This document shows positions 45,432 through 58,173 of a stretch of DNA of 64,000 bases, one piece after another. The position numbers and the translations under genes are program-made. A model generated the notes under the pieces. It was not told the origin of the DNA. It worked only from the letters and a program-made list of their open reading frames with translations, and made no database searches. The DNA comes from Paenibacillus bovis. GTDB lineage: Bacteria > Bacillota > Bacilli > Bacillales > Bacillaceae_C. Position 1 is the first letter of the stretch. Every line of letters begins with the position of its first letter. The stretch is taken from contig VEFU01000010.1 of assembly GCA_007679095.1 (NCBI GenBank), positions 30,008-94,007 on the forward strand, written 5' to 3'.

Positions 45432-46283
45432 ATGATGACAGATGTAAAAAAGAAAAAATTCTTACGCCTATTAGTTTCATATTCCATTTTAGTCTTTATT
45501 GTTGTAGCTATCATCTATCCGTTGTTATGGACGGTAGGGGCTAGCTTTAATCCCGGAAATAGCTTAATTAGTACATCTATCATTCCAAAAAATCCTACAT
45601 TGGATCATTATCGTGAGTTGTTTGCAGGGAAGGAAAGCCTGCAATACGGTCAGTGGTATATGAATTCAATTAAGATTAGTGTTTTTACAATGATTGGTAC
45701 TGTCATAAGCGTTTCCTTTACGGCATATGCATTCTCTCGTTTCCGATTTAAAGGGAGAAAAAATGCATTAACACTCTTTTTATTACTGCAAATGATTCCA
45801 CAGTTTTCAGCGCTAATTGCACTATTTGTATTGGCTCAATTATTAGGTTTAATGAATAGTCATTGGTTATTAATCTTGTTATATATTGGTGGGCAAATAC
45901 CAATGAATACGTATTTAATGAAAGGATATATGGACTCCATTCCATATGATTTAGATGAAAGTGCAAAAATAGATGGCGCAAGTAACACAAGAATTTTCTG
46001 GCAAGTAATTATGCCATTATCTAAACCGATGATTGCAGTAGTCGCAATGAACGGATTTACAGGTCCACTTGGGGACTTCGTTATGTCCTCAGTTATCTTG
46101 AGAACACCAGAATCTTATACACTCCCGATTGGTCTATACAATCTAGTAAATGAAGTAATGGGAGCAAGCTATACAACTTTTGCTGCTGGAGCGATATTAA
46201 TCAGTATCCCGGTTGCTATTATCTTTATCATGCTGCAAAAGAACTTTGTATCAGGTTTAACAGCTGGTGGAACGAAGGGATAA
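45432..46283 (+). CDS. ganQ: ABC sugar permease (GanQ-like, MalG type)
   Basis: This 283-residue permease has six membrane segments and the EAA loop YDLDESAKIDGASNTRIFWQ. It completes the importer with GanP and GanS. It begins 3 bp after ganP, which implies translational coupling; an AGAGGGGGCG site precedes two adjacent ATGs. A short repeat element fills the gap to ganA. Confidence 0.92.
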   Translation: MMTDVKKKKFLRLLVSYSILVFIVVAIIYPLLWTVGASFNPGNSLISTSIIPKNPTLDHYRELFAGKESLQYGQWYMNSIKISVFTMIGTVISVSFTAYAFSRFRFKGRKNALTLFLLLQMIPQFSALIALFVLAQLLGLMNSHWLLILLYIGGQIPMNTYLMKGYMDSIPYDLDESAKIDGASNTRIFWQVIMPLSKPMIAVVAMNGFTGPLGDFVMSSVILRTPESYTLPIGLYNLVNEVMGASYTTFAAGAILISIPVAIIFIMLQKNFVSGLTAGGTKG

Positions 46284-46284
46284 A

Positions 46285-46381
46285 GGGACACGGGGTCAGC
46301 TTCCCCGTCCCTGTTATGTGGAGTAGAAACTATCCATCCCAATTGAATAAATTCGGGACAAGAGAACTGACCCCATGTCCC
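46285..46381. repeat. 97-bp inverted-repeat element between ganQ and ganA
   Basis: GGGACACGGGGTCAG (46285-46299) and CTGACCCCATGTCCC (46367-46381) are 15-bp inverted ends with one mismatch. A second hairpin CGGGG/CCCCG lies at the left end. The same arm is found at 38820. It ends 36 bp before the ganA start. Confidence 0.8.
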
Positions 46382-46416
46382 ATGGGAGCTGAACCTTGTT
46401 CCAAAAGGAGGAAAAA

Positions 46417-48477
46417 ATGTCTAAGTTAAAAAAGTCTTACGCGACTAAAGCGAAGGTTATGCTTCATGGTGGAGATTATAATCCAGATCAATGGTTGCAC
46501 AGGCCGGATATTTTGGCTGATGATATTAAATTAATGAAACTAGCACATACGAATGCTTTCTCCGTCGGGATTTTTGCATGGAGTACCCTAGAACCGGAAG
46601 AAGGGGTATACAACTTCGAATGGCTAGATGAGATAATCAACAATATTCATAACAATGGTGGACATGTTATTTTAGCAACTCCTAGTGGAGCGCGTCCTGC
46701 CTGGATGTCGCAAAAATATCCTGAAGTATTACGTGTTAATGCTTCCAGAATGAAGCAGCTACACGGTGCTAGACATAATCACTGTTTTACATCACCGGTG
46801 TATCGTGAGAAAACACAACAAATTAATCGCTTGTTAGCAGAAAGATATAAAGACCACCCTGCCCTCATTATGTGGCATGTATCGAATGAGTATGGTGGAG
46901 AATGTCATTGTGATTTGTGCCAAGAAGCATTTAGAGAGTGGTTAAAAAAGAAATATAATAATGATCTAGATGCTTTAAATGAAGCGTGGTGGGGACCGTT
47001 CTGGAGCCACACGATAAGTGATTGGTCTCAAATTGATTCACCATCACCAATTGGTGAAAATGCAGTCCATGGTTTGAACTTGGATTGGAAACGTTTTGTA
47101 ACAGATCAAACGATTGATTTCTATGAGAATGAAATTGTCCCGTTAAGAGAATTGACTCCTGATATTCCAGTTACTACAAATTTCATGGCGGATACAAATG
47201 ACTTAATTCCATTTCGTGCCTTAGACTATAGTAAATTCGCAAAACATGTAGATGTTATAACATGGGATGCTTACCCTGCTTGGCATAATGATTGGGAAAC
47301 TACAGCTGATTTAGCTATGAAAGTTGGCTTTATTGATGACTTATATCGTAGCTTAAAACAACAGCCATTCCTATTATTAGAATCAACTCCAAGTGCCGTG
47401 AATTGGCATGACGTTAATAAAGCGAAGAGACCAGGTATGCATTTGCTTTCAGCTATGCAAATGGTGGCGCATGGATCTGACAGTGTAATGTATTTCCAAT
47501 GGAGAAAATCACGTGGTTCATCTGAGAAATTCCATGGTGCTGTTGTGGATCATGATAATAGTGCTGAAAATAGGGTGTTCAAAGATGTTGCCCAAGTTGG
47601 ACAAACACTTGAAAAATTATCAAAAGTAGTTGGAACATATAAAAAAGCAGATGTTGCAATTATGTACGATTGGGAGAATAAGTGGGCACTTAATGATGCT
47701 CAAGGTTTTGGAATGAAATCGAAACGTTACACACAAACTGCACATCAGCAATATCGTGCTTTCTGGGAGAATGATATTCCAGTAGATGTAATTACGAAAG
47801 AACAAGATTTTTCGGCTTATAAACTATTAATTGTCCCGATGCTATATTTAGCTAGTGAGGAGACAATTGCTAGACTGAAAGGTTTCGTTGCCAACGGTGG
47901 AACTTTAGTGATGACGTATATTAGTGGGATTGTCAATGAATATGATCTAACCTATTTAGGTGGTTGGCATTCAGACTTGCAGGAGATATTTGGGATAAAT
48001 CCGTTGGAAACAGATACGTTATATCCGAAAGATACAAATAAAGTTCAATACAATAATAAAACGTATGAATTGAAAGATTATGCAACAATCATTGATGTTG
48101 CAAGTGCACAAGTAGAGGCAACTTATCAGGATGATTTCTATGCAAGCACTCCTGCAGTGACAAGTCATTCATTTGGAAAAGGAAAAACATATTATATTGG
48201 AGCAAGATTGGAAGATGAATTCCATCGAGATTTTTATAAACAACTGATGAAAGATCTTGCGATTGAATCCCCTGTTCCTGTTACACATGAGAGTGGAGTA
48301 TCTGTACAAGTTCGAAGCGATGAAGAAAATGATTATTTCTTTGTGATGAACTTTACGGAAGAACAACAATCCATTTCCTTTACTTCGGAAGTAAAAGACC
48401 TGGTAACTGGTGAAAAGTTACTTGGAGATAAAACGCTAGATAAATATGAAGTGAGAATAGTAGAAAAGAAGAAATAA
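46417..48477 (+). CDS. ganA: Beta-galactosidase GanA (GH42)
   Basis: This 686-residue cytosolic GH42 enzyme releases galactose from imported galactooligosaccharides. The acid/base Glu is in WHVSNEYGGE (about residue 157) and the nucleophile in LLLESTPSAVN (about 322). CHCDLC with the earlier NHCF gives the zinc cysteine cluster of this family. A trimerisation domain and a small C-terminal sandwich follow. Length matches B. subtilis GanA. The ATG at 46417 follows AAAGGAGG; the frame's earlier TTG at 46396 overlaps the spacer region and is rejected. Confidence 0.94.
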   Translation: MSKLKKSYATKAKVMLHGGDYNPDQWLHRPDILADDIKLMKLAHTNAFSVGIFAWSTLEPEEGVYNFEWLDEIINNIHNNGGHVILATPSGARPAWMSQKYPEVLRVNASRMKQLHGARHNHCFTSPVYREKTQQINRLLAERYKDHPALIMWHVSNEYGGECHCDLCQEAFREWLKKKYNNDLDALNEAWWGPFWSHTISDWSQIDSPSPIGENAVHGLNLDWKRFVTDQTIDFYENEIVPLRELTPDIPVTTNFMADTNDLIPFRALDYSKFAKHVDVITWDAYPAWHNDWETTADLAMKVGFIDDLYRSLKQQPFLLLESTPSAVNWHDVNKAKRPGMHLLSAMQMVAHGSDSVMYFQWRKSRGSSEKFHGAVVDHDNSAENRVFKDVAQVGQTLEKLSKVVGTYKKADVAIMYDWENKWALNDAQGFGMKSKRYTQTAHQQYRAFWENDIPVDVITKEQDFSAYKLLIVPMLYLASEETIARLKGFVANGGTLVMTYISGIVNEYDLTYLGGWHSDLQEIFGINPLETDTLYPKDTNKVQYNNKTYELKDYATIIDVASAQVEATYQDDFYASTPAVTSHSFGKGKTYYIGARLEDEFHRDFYKQLMKDLAIESPVPVTHESGVSVQVRSDEENDYFFVMNFTEEQQSISFTSEVKDLVTGEKLLGDKTLDKYEVRIVEKKK

Positions 48478-48493
48478 TGTATTAAAGAATTTA

Positions 48494-48783
48494 GAGGTTG
48501 GGACAATACGATCTGAACTAGAGATAAATCCGAACAATGGGAGTAAAATTATACCGCTTCGGAAATACACTACGCTTTCCGCGGGCGGCTGATGAGCCTC
48601 CTCGGCGCTAAACGCGCCTGTGGGGTCTCATCGAGGCCTTTGTTCCCGCAGGAGTCTTCGTGTATTTCCTCAGCTGATAACTTTAAATTCGTATGGATGA
48701 CATAAAAATACCGAACTATATATATTGATATTTAAGTTATAGTTCGGATTTTAGTTTTATCATTTTTTCTATGTTCCAGCCTC
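48494..48783 (+). repeat. About 290-bp dispersed repeat R2, copy 1, with built-in terminator
   Basis: Ends are GAGGTTGGGACA (48494-48505) and TGTTCCAGCCTC (48772-48783), an inverted pair. The core has GGAAATACACTACGCTTTCC, GCGGGCGGCTGATGAGCC and TCCCGCAGGAGTCTTCGTG. CCGAACTATA (48711-48720) pairs with TATAGTTCGG (48738-48747), then ATTTTAGTTTT. A direct copy lies at 51750-52036. Confidence 0.85.
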
Positions 48784-48830
48784 ATGATAAATAAATTAAT
48801 AATTTTATCAATATGAAATATCTACATATA

Positions 48831-48844
48831 TGAGAGCGTTTGCT
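48831..48844 (-). promoter_or_regulatory. cre-like site upstream of ganB
   Basis: On the minus strand AGCAAACGCTCTCA matches 12 of 14 cre positions. It lies 25 bp before the ganB start and after the repeat, so ganB seems to keep its own catabolite control. Confidence 0.45.
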
Positions 48845-48854
48845 ACGAAATTAA

Positions 48855-51734
<2,880 letters not shown>

Positions 51735-51749
51735 GTTAAATGAAGTCTT

Positions 51750-52036
51750 GAGGTTGGGACATAACCATTTGACTTGAATGTAAATCCGAACATTGTAAGT
51801 GTAGCTATAACGCTTCGGAAATACACTTCGCTTTCCGCGGGCGGCTAATGAGCCTCCTCGGCGCTAAACGCCTGCGGGGTCTCATCGAGGCCTTTATTCC
51901 CGCAGGAGTCTTCGTGTATTTCCTCCGCTGGTAACCATAAGATTTTTGTAATGGAAAAGGTGACCGAACTATCTTGCATTAAAATCAAGTTATAGTTCGG
52001 TTTTTATTTGCATCGATATTCCTCTGTCCCAGCCTC
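51750..52036 (+). repeat. About 290-bp dispersed repeat R2, copy 2, with built-in terminator
   Basis: Same orientation as copy 1: GAGGTTGGGACA (51750-51761) to TGTCCCAGCCTC (52025-52036). Near its right end CCGAACTAT and ATAGTTCGG pair around a TTG/CAA inner stem, followed by TTTTTATTTG, a full intrinsic terminator (51964-52007) behind ganB. It fills almost the whole gap to the chemoreceptor gene. Confidence 0.87.
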
Positions 52037-52058
52037 TTTTTGTACTAGGGGGGAAACA

Positions 52059-54182
52059 ATGTTTACATTCTTTCGGAAGATATTTTCCAAACAGACAGGA
52101 GAAAAAATGGATAAGAAGGAATCCCGAGAAAGAAAAGGCTTTATAAGTAAGTTTTTCAATGATAATAGCAACAATAAACTAATTAAACACGTAAGTAAAA
52201 GCATTACTACTAAAATTCTTTATAGTTTTATCATATGTGTTTTACTAAGTGTGTCGATAGTAGGTATTGCTTCTTATCTTATATCCAATAAAATAATAGA
52301 ATCTAAAGTTACAAGTGCATCAGAGCAAACGATTATTCAGGCAGGAGATAAATTAGACTTCGTATTTACACGTTATAGTGATCTTATCAGAGAAACCATA
52401 TCTTCTGATTTTTTACTAACTTTGAGGGATTTTAACTATGTAGAGCAATCAAGTACAGACTATTATGTACTTCTTACGAAAATTAACGAGTATCTTACAC
52501 AAATTGAAAATGTTCATACGAACATAGATGTACACTTAATAAACATGGATAAGCAGGAACTATTTTCAACGGCGAAAACAACGGATAAAGATATTGTGTT
52601 TAATTCAGATTGGTATAAACAAGCTGTTGCTAATCCAGAGGAATCACATTATTGGATTGGTGGAAGGGAAAAAGGTGTACTAGGGCAAAGTGATTCTCCT
52701 ACTGTAAGTTTCGGACAGCTTCTCAATATAAATAAAAGTTATTATTTTATGGTTATAGACATTGACTCTACCTATTTTAAAGAGATCCTGAAAGATGTTA
52801 CATTTGGAGAAAATGAATCAGTTAGTATCGTAGATGAAAATAATCATGTTGTTTTTAGCTTTGATGATGAAAGGTTAAATACTGAAAGTGGCATCCCTAT
52901 CTTGGTCAATTCGAATAAAAATGTTCTAAATAAAGATGATCAACTAATTTTCCAATACAAGTCAGATGTAACAGATTGGTTTTTAGTAGGCTCAGTTTCT
53001 AAAAAAGAATTAGTAAAAGATACTCAAATAATTTTTTATGTAACAATGTTGATTATTATCTTTGCTATTCTTTTTGCGTTATTTATCGGAAAGCGCATTG
53101 CAAATATGGTAGGTGAACCGTTGAGAGTAATATCTGGATTAATGGCTGTTGCAAAAGAAGGCGATTTAAGAGTACGTTCAGAAATGACGAATCGTCAAGA
53201 TGAAATAGGGGTGTTAGCGGTCAGCTTTAATGAAATGCTCACAAAAATATCGGAAATGATGCTGCACACTCAATCCACTTCAAATAAAGTGCTGCAGGCT
53301 GCTACCGAGTTAACCGATATTTCTAATACAACATCCCAAATAGCCAAAGATGTAGCTATAGCAATAGGTGAAATAGCAGTTGGAGCAAATAATCTAACGG
53401 TTGAAGCGGAAAATGGTAATAGTTTTACTAGCAAAATTAACAATGAAGTAAACAATGTATTCGAGAATAATCATGAAATGGCAAATTACGCTAAGGATGT
53501 TTTGGAAGGAAGTAATAATGGTATTCAAAAAATGGCTGAATTAGTTGATAAAACAAGACAAGGGGAAGAAATGATTACAACTATAATAAGCAAAACGGAT
53601 ACTCTAAAAGATAGTACAAATCAAATTAGTGAAATAATGTCGATTTTAACGAATATATCAAGGCAAACAAACTTGTTATCATTGAATGCTGCTATTGAAG
53701 CAGCACGTGCCGGTGATGCGGGTAAGGGTTTTGCGGTTGTTGCAGATGAAATTCGAAAATTATCAGTACAGTCAAAGAACGCTATTGATACGGTTGGTGA
53801 AATTACTTCCTCTGTTATTTTAGAAATAAATGATACGTTAACCCTTTTGGAAGGTGCTGATCCTATCTTCAAGGATCAAGTATCCAAAGTTTTGGAAACT
53901 GATGCAATATTGAATGATGTTGGTACGCGTATGGATGCATTTAATCATAAAATTAGTCTTGTGTCTGAATCGATTCAGCAACTAAGGGAATCGCAAGAAA
54001 TATTATACTCGATGATTTCCCAAGTTAGTGCGACTGCGCAGGAATCCTCTGCTATTAGTGAAGAGGTTCATGCATCTACAGAGGAACAAATAAACGTTAG
54101 TAATTCATTAGTACATACATCCGATCAATTAAGAGAGCTGTCTAAAAATCTACAAAATAGCTTAAATAACTTCAAAATATAA
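52059..54182 (+). CDS. Methyl-accepting chemotaxis protein
   Basis: This 707-residue chemoreceptor has membrane segment 1 (about 53-76), an extracellular dCache-like sensor domain, membrane segment 2 (about 325-347), a HAMP domain ([20 protein letters not shown]) and a long signalling coiled coil with the hairpin tip [21 protein letters not shown] basic, lysine-rich N-terminal stretch of about 50 residues precedes the first segment. The ligand is unknown; the place behind ganB suggests a sugar. The ATG at 52059 follows AGGGGGG; the longer frame starts inside the repeat. Confidence 0.92.
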   Translation: MFTFFRKIFSKQTGEKMDKKESRERKGFISKFFNDNSNNKLIKHVSKSITTKILYSFIICVLLSVSIVGIASYLISNKIIESKVTSASEQTIIQAGDKLDFVFTRYSDLIRETISSDFLLTLRDFNYVEQSSTDYYVLLTKINEYLTQIENVHTNIDVHLINMDKQELFSTAKTTDKDIVFNSDWYKQAVANPEESHYWIGGREKGVLGQSDSPTVSFGQLLNINKSYYFMVIDIDSTYFKEILKDVTFGENESVSIVDENNHVVFSFDDERLNTESGIPILVNSNKNVLNKDDQLIFQYKSDVTDWFLVGSVSKKELVKDTQIIFYVTMLIIIFAILFALFIGKRIANMVGEPLRVISGLMAVAKEGDLRVRSEMTNRQDEIGVLAVSFNEMLTKISEMMLHTQSTSNKVLQAATELTDISNTTSQIAKDVAIAIGEIAVGANNLTVEAENGNSFTSKINNEVNNVFENNHEMANYAKDVLEGSNNGIQKMAELVDKTRQGEEMITTIISKTDTLKDSTNQISEIMSILTNISRQTNLLSLNAAIEAARAGDAGKGFAVVADEIRKLSVQSKNAIDTVGEITSSVILEINDTLTLLEGADPIFKDQVSKVLETDAILNDVGTRMDAFNHKISLVSESIQQLRESQEILYSMISQVSATAQESSAISEEVHASTEEQINVSNSLVHTSDQLRELSKNLQNSLNNFKI

Positions 54183-54189
54183 TATAAAG

Positions 54190-54224
54190 AGAGAAACATA
54201 TACTCTGTATGTTTCTCTTTTTTT
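54190..54224 (+). terminator. Terminator of the chemoreceptor gene
   Basis: AGAGAAACATA (54190-54200) pairs with TATGTTTCTCT (54208-54218), followed by a T run. Confidence 0.87.
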
Positions 54225-54380
54225 AGGAGTTTATGTCAAATTTAATCAGTTTATGTAATATTTTACCTTTACAAGACATAAAAACTATTGTTATATTAGA
54301 TGGCGTAATATAATTCTATATTACTAGAATCCAATTCTTTGTCCAATTGTAGTTTGGGCCAAAAGAAGGAGGAGGAACTT

Positions 54381-55100
54381 ATGAAGAAACGAATTATGAT
54401 TACTATATATATAATGCTAGCAGTTATGCTGATGATGGCTTGTGGGAGTTCTAAACAAGCTGATACAAATAATAATAGCTCAGATAAAAATGATATAAGT
54501 CAAGTGGAAAATAAGAATCCAGAACAAGAAAAAACAGAACCTAAATATAAAGTAGTGATAGACGCTGGCCACGGTGGTGAGGACGGTGGTTCTTCAGGAG
54601 CAAGTGGAAGTTTAGAAAAAGACTTTACATTAAGTCTATCTCAAAAAGTAGAACAAATATTAGAACAAGCCCCAGAAATTCAAGTTTTTATGACAAGAGA
54701 AAATGATGTTTTTCTCTCTGCTGAAGAAAAAATAAGACCGCAATTTGCGAATGACTTAGGTGCAGATATATTTGTTTCCATTCATGGTAATACGTTTACT
54801 GATCCATCTGTTTCTGGGACGGAATCGTTTTATTATTATGATGAAGACAAGCCTCTAGCAGATGCAATACACAAGTATTTAGTCCCAGCTACTGGATTTA
54901 ATGATCGAGGGGTCAAATACAATTCACTTTTTGTATTGAGAGATACAACTATGCCTGCAACTTTATTGGAAATAGGCTATTTAACGAATCCAGAAGATGA
55001 ACAGAAAATGCTAACAGATGAATTTCAACAAACTGTTGCAGAATCGATTGTAAAGGGCATTAAAGAATATCTAGAAGTAAATTTATCTAAAGATGAGTAA
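54381..55100 (+). CDS. N-acetylmuramoyl-L-alanine amidase (Amidase_3), lipoprotein
   Basis: This 239-residue protein has a lipoprotein signal ending in LMMAC, a short polar linker and an amidase_3 domain: VIDAGHGGEDGGSSGASGS with the first zinc His, LEKDFTLSLS with the zinc Glu, FVSIHGNTF with the second His, and LLEIGYLTNPEDE with the catalytic Glu. It cuts the bond between muramic acid and the stem peptide from the outer membrane face. GGAGGAGG precedes the ATG at 54381. Single gene with its own terminator. Confidence 0.92.
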   Translation: MKKRIMITIYIMLAVMLMMACGSSKQADTNNNSSDKNDISQVENKNPEQEKTEPKYKVVIDAGHGGEDGGSSGASGSLEKDFTLSLSQKVEQILEQAPEIQVFMTRENDVFLSAEEKIRPQFANDLGADIFVSIHGNTFTDPSVSGTESFYYYDEDKPLADAIHKYLVPATGFNDRGVKYNSLFVLRDTTMPATLLEIGYLTNPEDEQKMLTDEFQQTVAESIVKGIKEYLEVNLSKDE

Positions 55101-55142
55101 AATATGCTAATCTCATCTTTATCTATTATTTACTAAGAAAAA

Positions 55143-55186
55143 CACGAAGGTTATGGTAATAAATCCCATAACTTTCGTGTTTTTTT
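55143..55186 (+). terminator. Terminator of the amidase gene
   Basis: CACGAAGGTTATGG (55143-55156) pairs with CCATAACTTTCGTG (55166-55179) with one mismatch, then TTTTTTT. Confidence 0.87.
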
Positions 55187-55263
55187 GCTAATATTAGGTA
55201 ATTGTATGCTTTCGTTTCGATAGTTTAATAGGATATGGTGGATTTGAGGAGGAATTGAATAAT

Positions 55264-56277
55264 ATGAGAGATAGACAAATATTAGAGAAGATATGTAAAG
55301 AAGTGGATTTTTCAGGTGTAGTATTAATGCAAAATAACCAAGAGCAAGTATTACAATTTACTAGAGGTTATGCAAATAGAGCGGATGAACTGAAAAATTC
55401 ACTTCAAACAAAATTTGGGATAGCCTCTGGTTGTAAGTTATTTACTGCCATTGCCATTTGCCAGCTTGTTGAAAAAGGACAACTTACCTTTAATACAAAA
55501 CTGCAAGATTGTTTAAATATTGACTTTCCACATTTTGCTGAGGATATTACGATTCACCATTTATTAACTCATACATCAGGAATTCCTGACTATTTTGATG
55601 AAGCAGTTATGGATGATTTTGAAGATCTTTGGAAAGAGACACCTATGTATAACATGGGGACCTTAAAGAATTTTCTCCCATTGTTTCAGCATCATAAAAT
55701 GATGTTTCAACCTGGCGACAGATTTCATTATAATAATGCTGGATTTATTGTACTCGGATTAATCATTGAACAACTAACAGGTGTAACATTTACTGAATAT
55801 GTGGAAGCAAATATATTTGCTCCTTGCGGAATGGAAGACTCCGGTTACTTTTCATTGGACCAACTGCCGAAAAATACTGCAATTGGTTATATTGATCATG
55901 AGGATGGGTCTTGGAAATCGAATAGTTACTCTATACCAATAAAAGGTGGTGCAGATGGAGGAGCCTATATTACAGCAGAGGATATGACAAAATGTTGGAA
56001 AGGATTACTACAGCATAAGTTACTTAGTGAAAAATATACTTCAAAATTATTAACTCCATATGTAAGTAATGAAGACGGAGACTATTATGGATATGGAATA
56101 TGGATTGAAAAGAGAAATGATGCTGTATATAAATACCATGTCATGGGATATGATCCAGGAGTATGTTTCCATTCTGCATTTTACCCGAGTACCGGAATCA
56201 CAGTTGTAATCCCTTCTAATAAATCATATGGTGCTTATGATATTACAGAAGTAATAGAGGAAAGCTATCTTTCCTAA
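55264..56277 (+). CDS. Beta-lactamase-fold serine hydrolase
   Basis: This 337-residue protein belongs to the class C beta-lactamase/DD-peptidase/esterase family. The SxxK motif is SGCK in FGIASGCKLFTAIAI, the YxN motif is in FHYNNAGFIVLG, and a KGGADGG segment stands where the third motif is expected. LLTHTSGIPDYFD is typical of the family. No signal peptide, so it is cytosolic. Substrate unknown: peptides, esters or amides are all possible. The ATG at 55264 is preferred, since the TTG at 55255 lies only 2 nt from GAGGAGG. Confidence 0.85.
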   Translation: MRDRQILEKICKEVDFSGVVLMQNNQEQVLQFTRGYANRADELKNSLQTKFGIASGCKLFTAIAICQLVEKGQLTFNTKLQDCLNIDFPHFAEDITIHHLLTHTSGIPDYFDEAVMDDFEDLWKETPMYNMGTLKNFLPLFQHHKMMFQPGDRFHYNNAGFIVLGLIIEQLTGVTFTEYVEANIFAPCGMEDSGYFSLDQLPKNTAIGYIDHEDGSWKSNSYSIPIKGGADGGAYITAEDMTKCWKGLLQHKLLSEKYTSKLLTPYVSNEDGDYYGYGIWIEKRNDAVYKYHVMGYDPGVCFHSAFYPSTGITVVIPSNKSYGAYDITEVIEESYLS

Positions 56278-56300
56278 AGGGATATTTATAGTTAAAAAAG

Positions 56301-56392
56301 AAGAGACTTGTCCAATACTTTTAATATTCTCCCGTACCATTTGTGTATAAATGAAACGAAAGAGCTTAAAAGGTTTATTGGATAAGTCTCTT
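56301..56392. repeat. 92-bp inverted-repeat element between convergent genes
   Basis: AAGAGACTTGTCCAATA (56301-56317) pairs with TATTGGATAAGTCTCTT (56376-56392), 17 bp with one G-T; CTTTTAA and TTAAAAG extend it inward. It may be a small mobile element or a bidirectional terminator with a large loop. Confidence 0.65.
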
Positions 56393-56455
56393 AAAGATGT
56401 CTTGTTATCTTTGCAGAGTAGCACATGCAATTTATATGAATAATATTTAATTTTA

Positions 56456-57862
56456 TTAAGCTACATATTCTTCTTTAGAAATATCATTGCTTTCTTTCTT
56501 TATATAGTATTTCCCTTTGGATATAAGGGCGATAACTACTGTGAGGATAGAAGCTAGTATCGATGCGAAGAAAGCAGCTGTACTTTGTAGAAATGAACCC
56601 ATGTAGCCTAATGCAGCAATTGTTCCGACTATACTTGAAACTACTAATGAAACAACACCGACTGGATTCCATTTAAATAAATTAATTTGTCTCCATTCAT
56701 AATATCCTGGGCTAATCTTTAATACCTTTTTAACAATAACAGCATCTGTGACTAGAATTGCAGCCCAAGCTAATAGAAAGACTCCTTGGAATGTCATAAC
56801 GGCTTCTAAATGATTCACAATGTCCATGAGCATTAATATGATAGCAGCTACCCCAGTAACTACTACCCAAAAACGTCGATCTGGTTTAAATTTAAATACA
56901 TTTTCGAAGAAGTTTGAAAGTGATAATGAACCACTATATATATTTGTAACATTGATTCTTATTTGGGTTAACATTGTAAAAAGAACCCCGAAAATTCCTA
57001 GAAGTAATACGATATATACTCCAGGATTTGGCTCTCCTAAGCGGACACCGAACCAGATCCCAAGGCCACCCATTACTCCAAAGCAAAATATTTGAGGGAT
57101 AAACCCGATAGCAAAAATTCCAATTTTCCTATCTTTTGGTTTAAGAAAGCGGGCATAATCTGAAGCGAGTAGAGGTGTTAGACCCATAATCCCATGTTGC
57201 ATTCCAATGCAGAGTAATAAAGCAGTTCCGCCAACCTGTACGCCTTCTGGCATATAAGACCAAAAAGTACCGTCATATCCGGATGGTTGGATTGCCGCCA
57301 TAACAATTGCAGCAATTAAAAATACACCAAATAGTGGGAGTGACCATTTTTGTAGCTTGTCTAATTGTTTGATTCCAAACCAGTTTAATGGAATAACAAT
57401 AGTACCGAAGAAAAGGATTAAAACCCATTTACGAATTGCAGGAAAAAATTCATGTACAGCAGCTACTAGTATTAAACCTTCGAGTGCACAATACATAATA
57501 AAGTTTGTAGCGTAAATAAATGAGGTTAAAGAGGCACCGATATAGCCGAATCCACCACCTCTAGATAACAAGTTTACGTTCATTCCAGATTTAGCGGACA
57601 AATAGGCAATAAATGTCCCAAGGATTCCAGCAACAATAATAGCATAAATAGCGGATATAATAGCATTCATTGCACCAAATTGTAGTGCCATGACACTGCC
57701 CATTTGAAAGTAGAAAATGGCTGTAGCTATCCCAAATGTAATATTCGTAATACTAAGCCAACCCATGTTCCTTTCTTTAAGAGGTACTCTATCTAATGAA
57801 TAATCGTCACTCATTTCGTTATTGTTATTGTTATTGTGACCTGTCATTTTATCAGATCCCAT
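56456..57862 (-). CDS. NCS1-family purine/cytosine permease-like transporter
   Basis: This 468-residue protein has about twelve membrane segments and the NCS1 features: YSLDRVPLKERNMGWLSITN, SAKSGMNVNLLSRGGGFGYI and GLTPLLASDYARFLKP. It imports a nucleobase or related compound with a cation; the substrate is unknown. The N-terminus has a poly-Asn stretch (NNNNNN) from a trinucleotide-like repeat. GGAGATG precedes the ATG. It is a single gene lying downstream of the CofE-like gene. Confidence 0.87.
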   Translation of the reverse strand: MGSDKMTGHNNNNNNEMSDDYSLDRVPLKERNMGWLSITNITFGIATAIFYFQMGSVMALQFGAMNAIISAIYAIIVAGILGTFIAYLSAKSGMNVNLLSRGGGFGYIGASLTSFIYATNFIMYCALEGLILVAAVHEFFPAIRKWVLILFFGTIVIPLNWFGIKQLDKLQKWSLPLFGVFLIAAIVMAAIQPSGYDGTFWSYMPEGVQVGGTALLLCIGMQHGIMGLTPLLASDYARFLKPKDRKIGIFAIGFIPQIFCFGVMGGLGIWFGVRLGEPNPGVYIVLLLGIFGVLFTMLTQIRINVTNIYSGSLSLSNFFENVFKFKPDRRFWVVVTGVAAIILMLMDIVNHLEAVMTFQGVFLLAWAAILVTDAVIVKKVLKISPGYYEWRQINLFKWNPVGVVSLVVSSIVGTIAALGYMGSFLQSTAAFFASILASILTVVIALISKGKYYIKKESNDISKEEYVA

Positions 57863-58121
57863 TATATCATCTCCTTTTGTGCATTAGTTCACAATTGTAA
57901 GTTCTTTTTAGAAAGTAAGTACTAATTCACAAAAATAACACGACATTATTTACTATAACTTTATAATGACTCGGTTACAAACGGCATAATAGAGGATGAG
58001 ACAGTGCTATTTCCTCTGAATCTATATTATTGAGGTCTTAAGTCGCTCTATCTAGCAAATCCTTTAGATATCTTAGATATTCTGCATTTTTGATCTTAGG
58101 AATATGTTAAATGCAAAAATA
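57863..58121. other. Permease leader region, no recognised element
   Basis: AT-rich stretch between the permease start and the terminator of the CofE-like gene. I searched both strands for a purine riboswitch core and found none. A weak stem AGAGGA/TCCTCT lies near 57985-58020. Confidence 0.45.
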
Positions 58122-58165
58122 GGAAGTACCCAATCAGTCAATGAAAATGACGTCTAGGTACTTCC
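58122..58165 (-). terminator. Terminator of the CofE-like gene
   Basis: GGAAGTACC (58122-58130) pairs with GGTACTTCC (58157-58165); on the minus strand TATTTTTG follows. Confidence 0.75.
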
Positions 58166-58173
58166 TTAAATGC

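Noticed and set aside
48494..48783. Small RNA gene
   Set aside because: The structured sequence is a dispersed repeat present twice; there is no promoter that I can support.
57863..58121. Purine riboswitch before the NCS1 permease
   Set aside because: The conserved loop and junction bases were not found on either strand.
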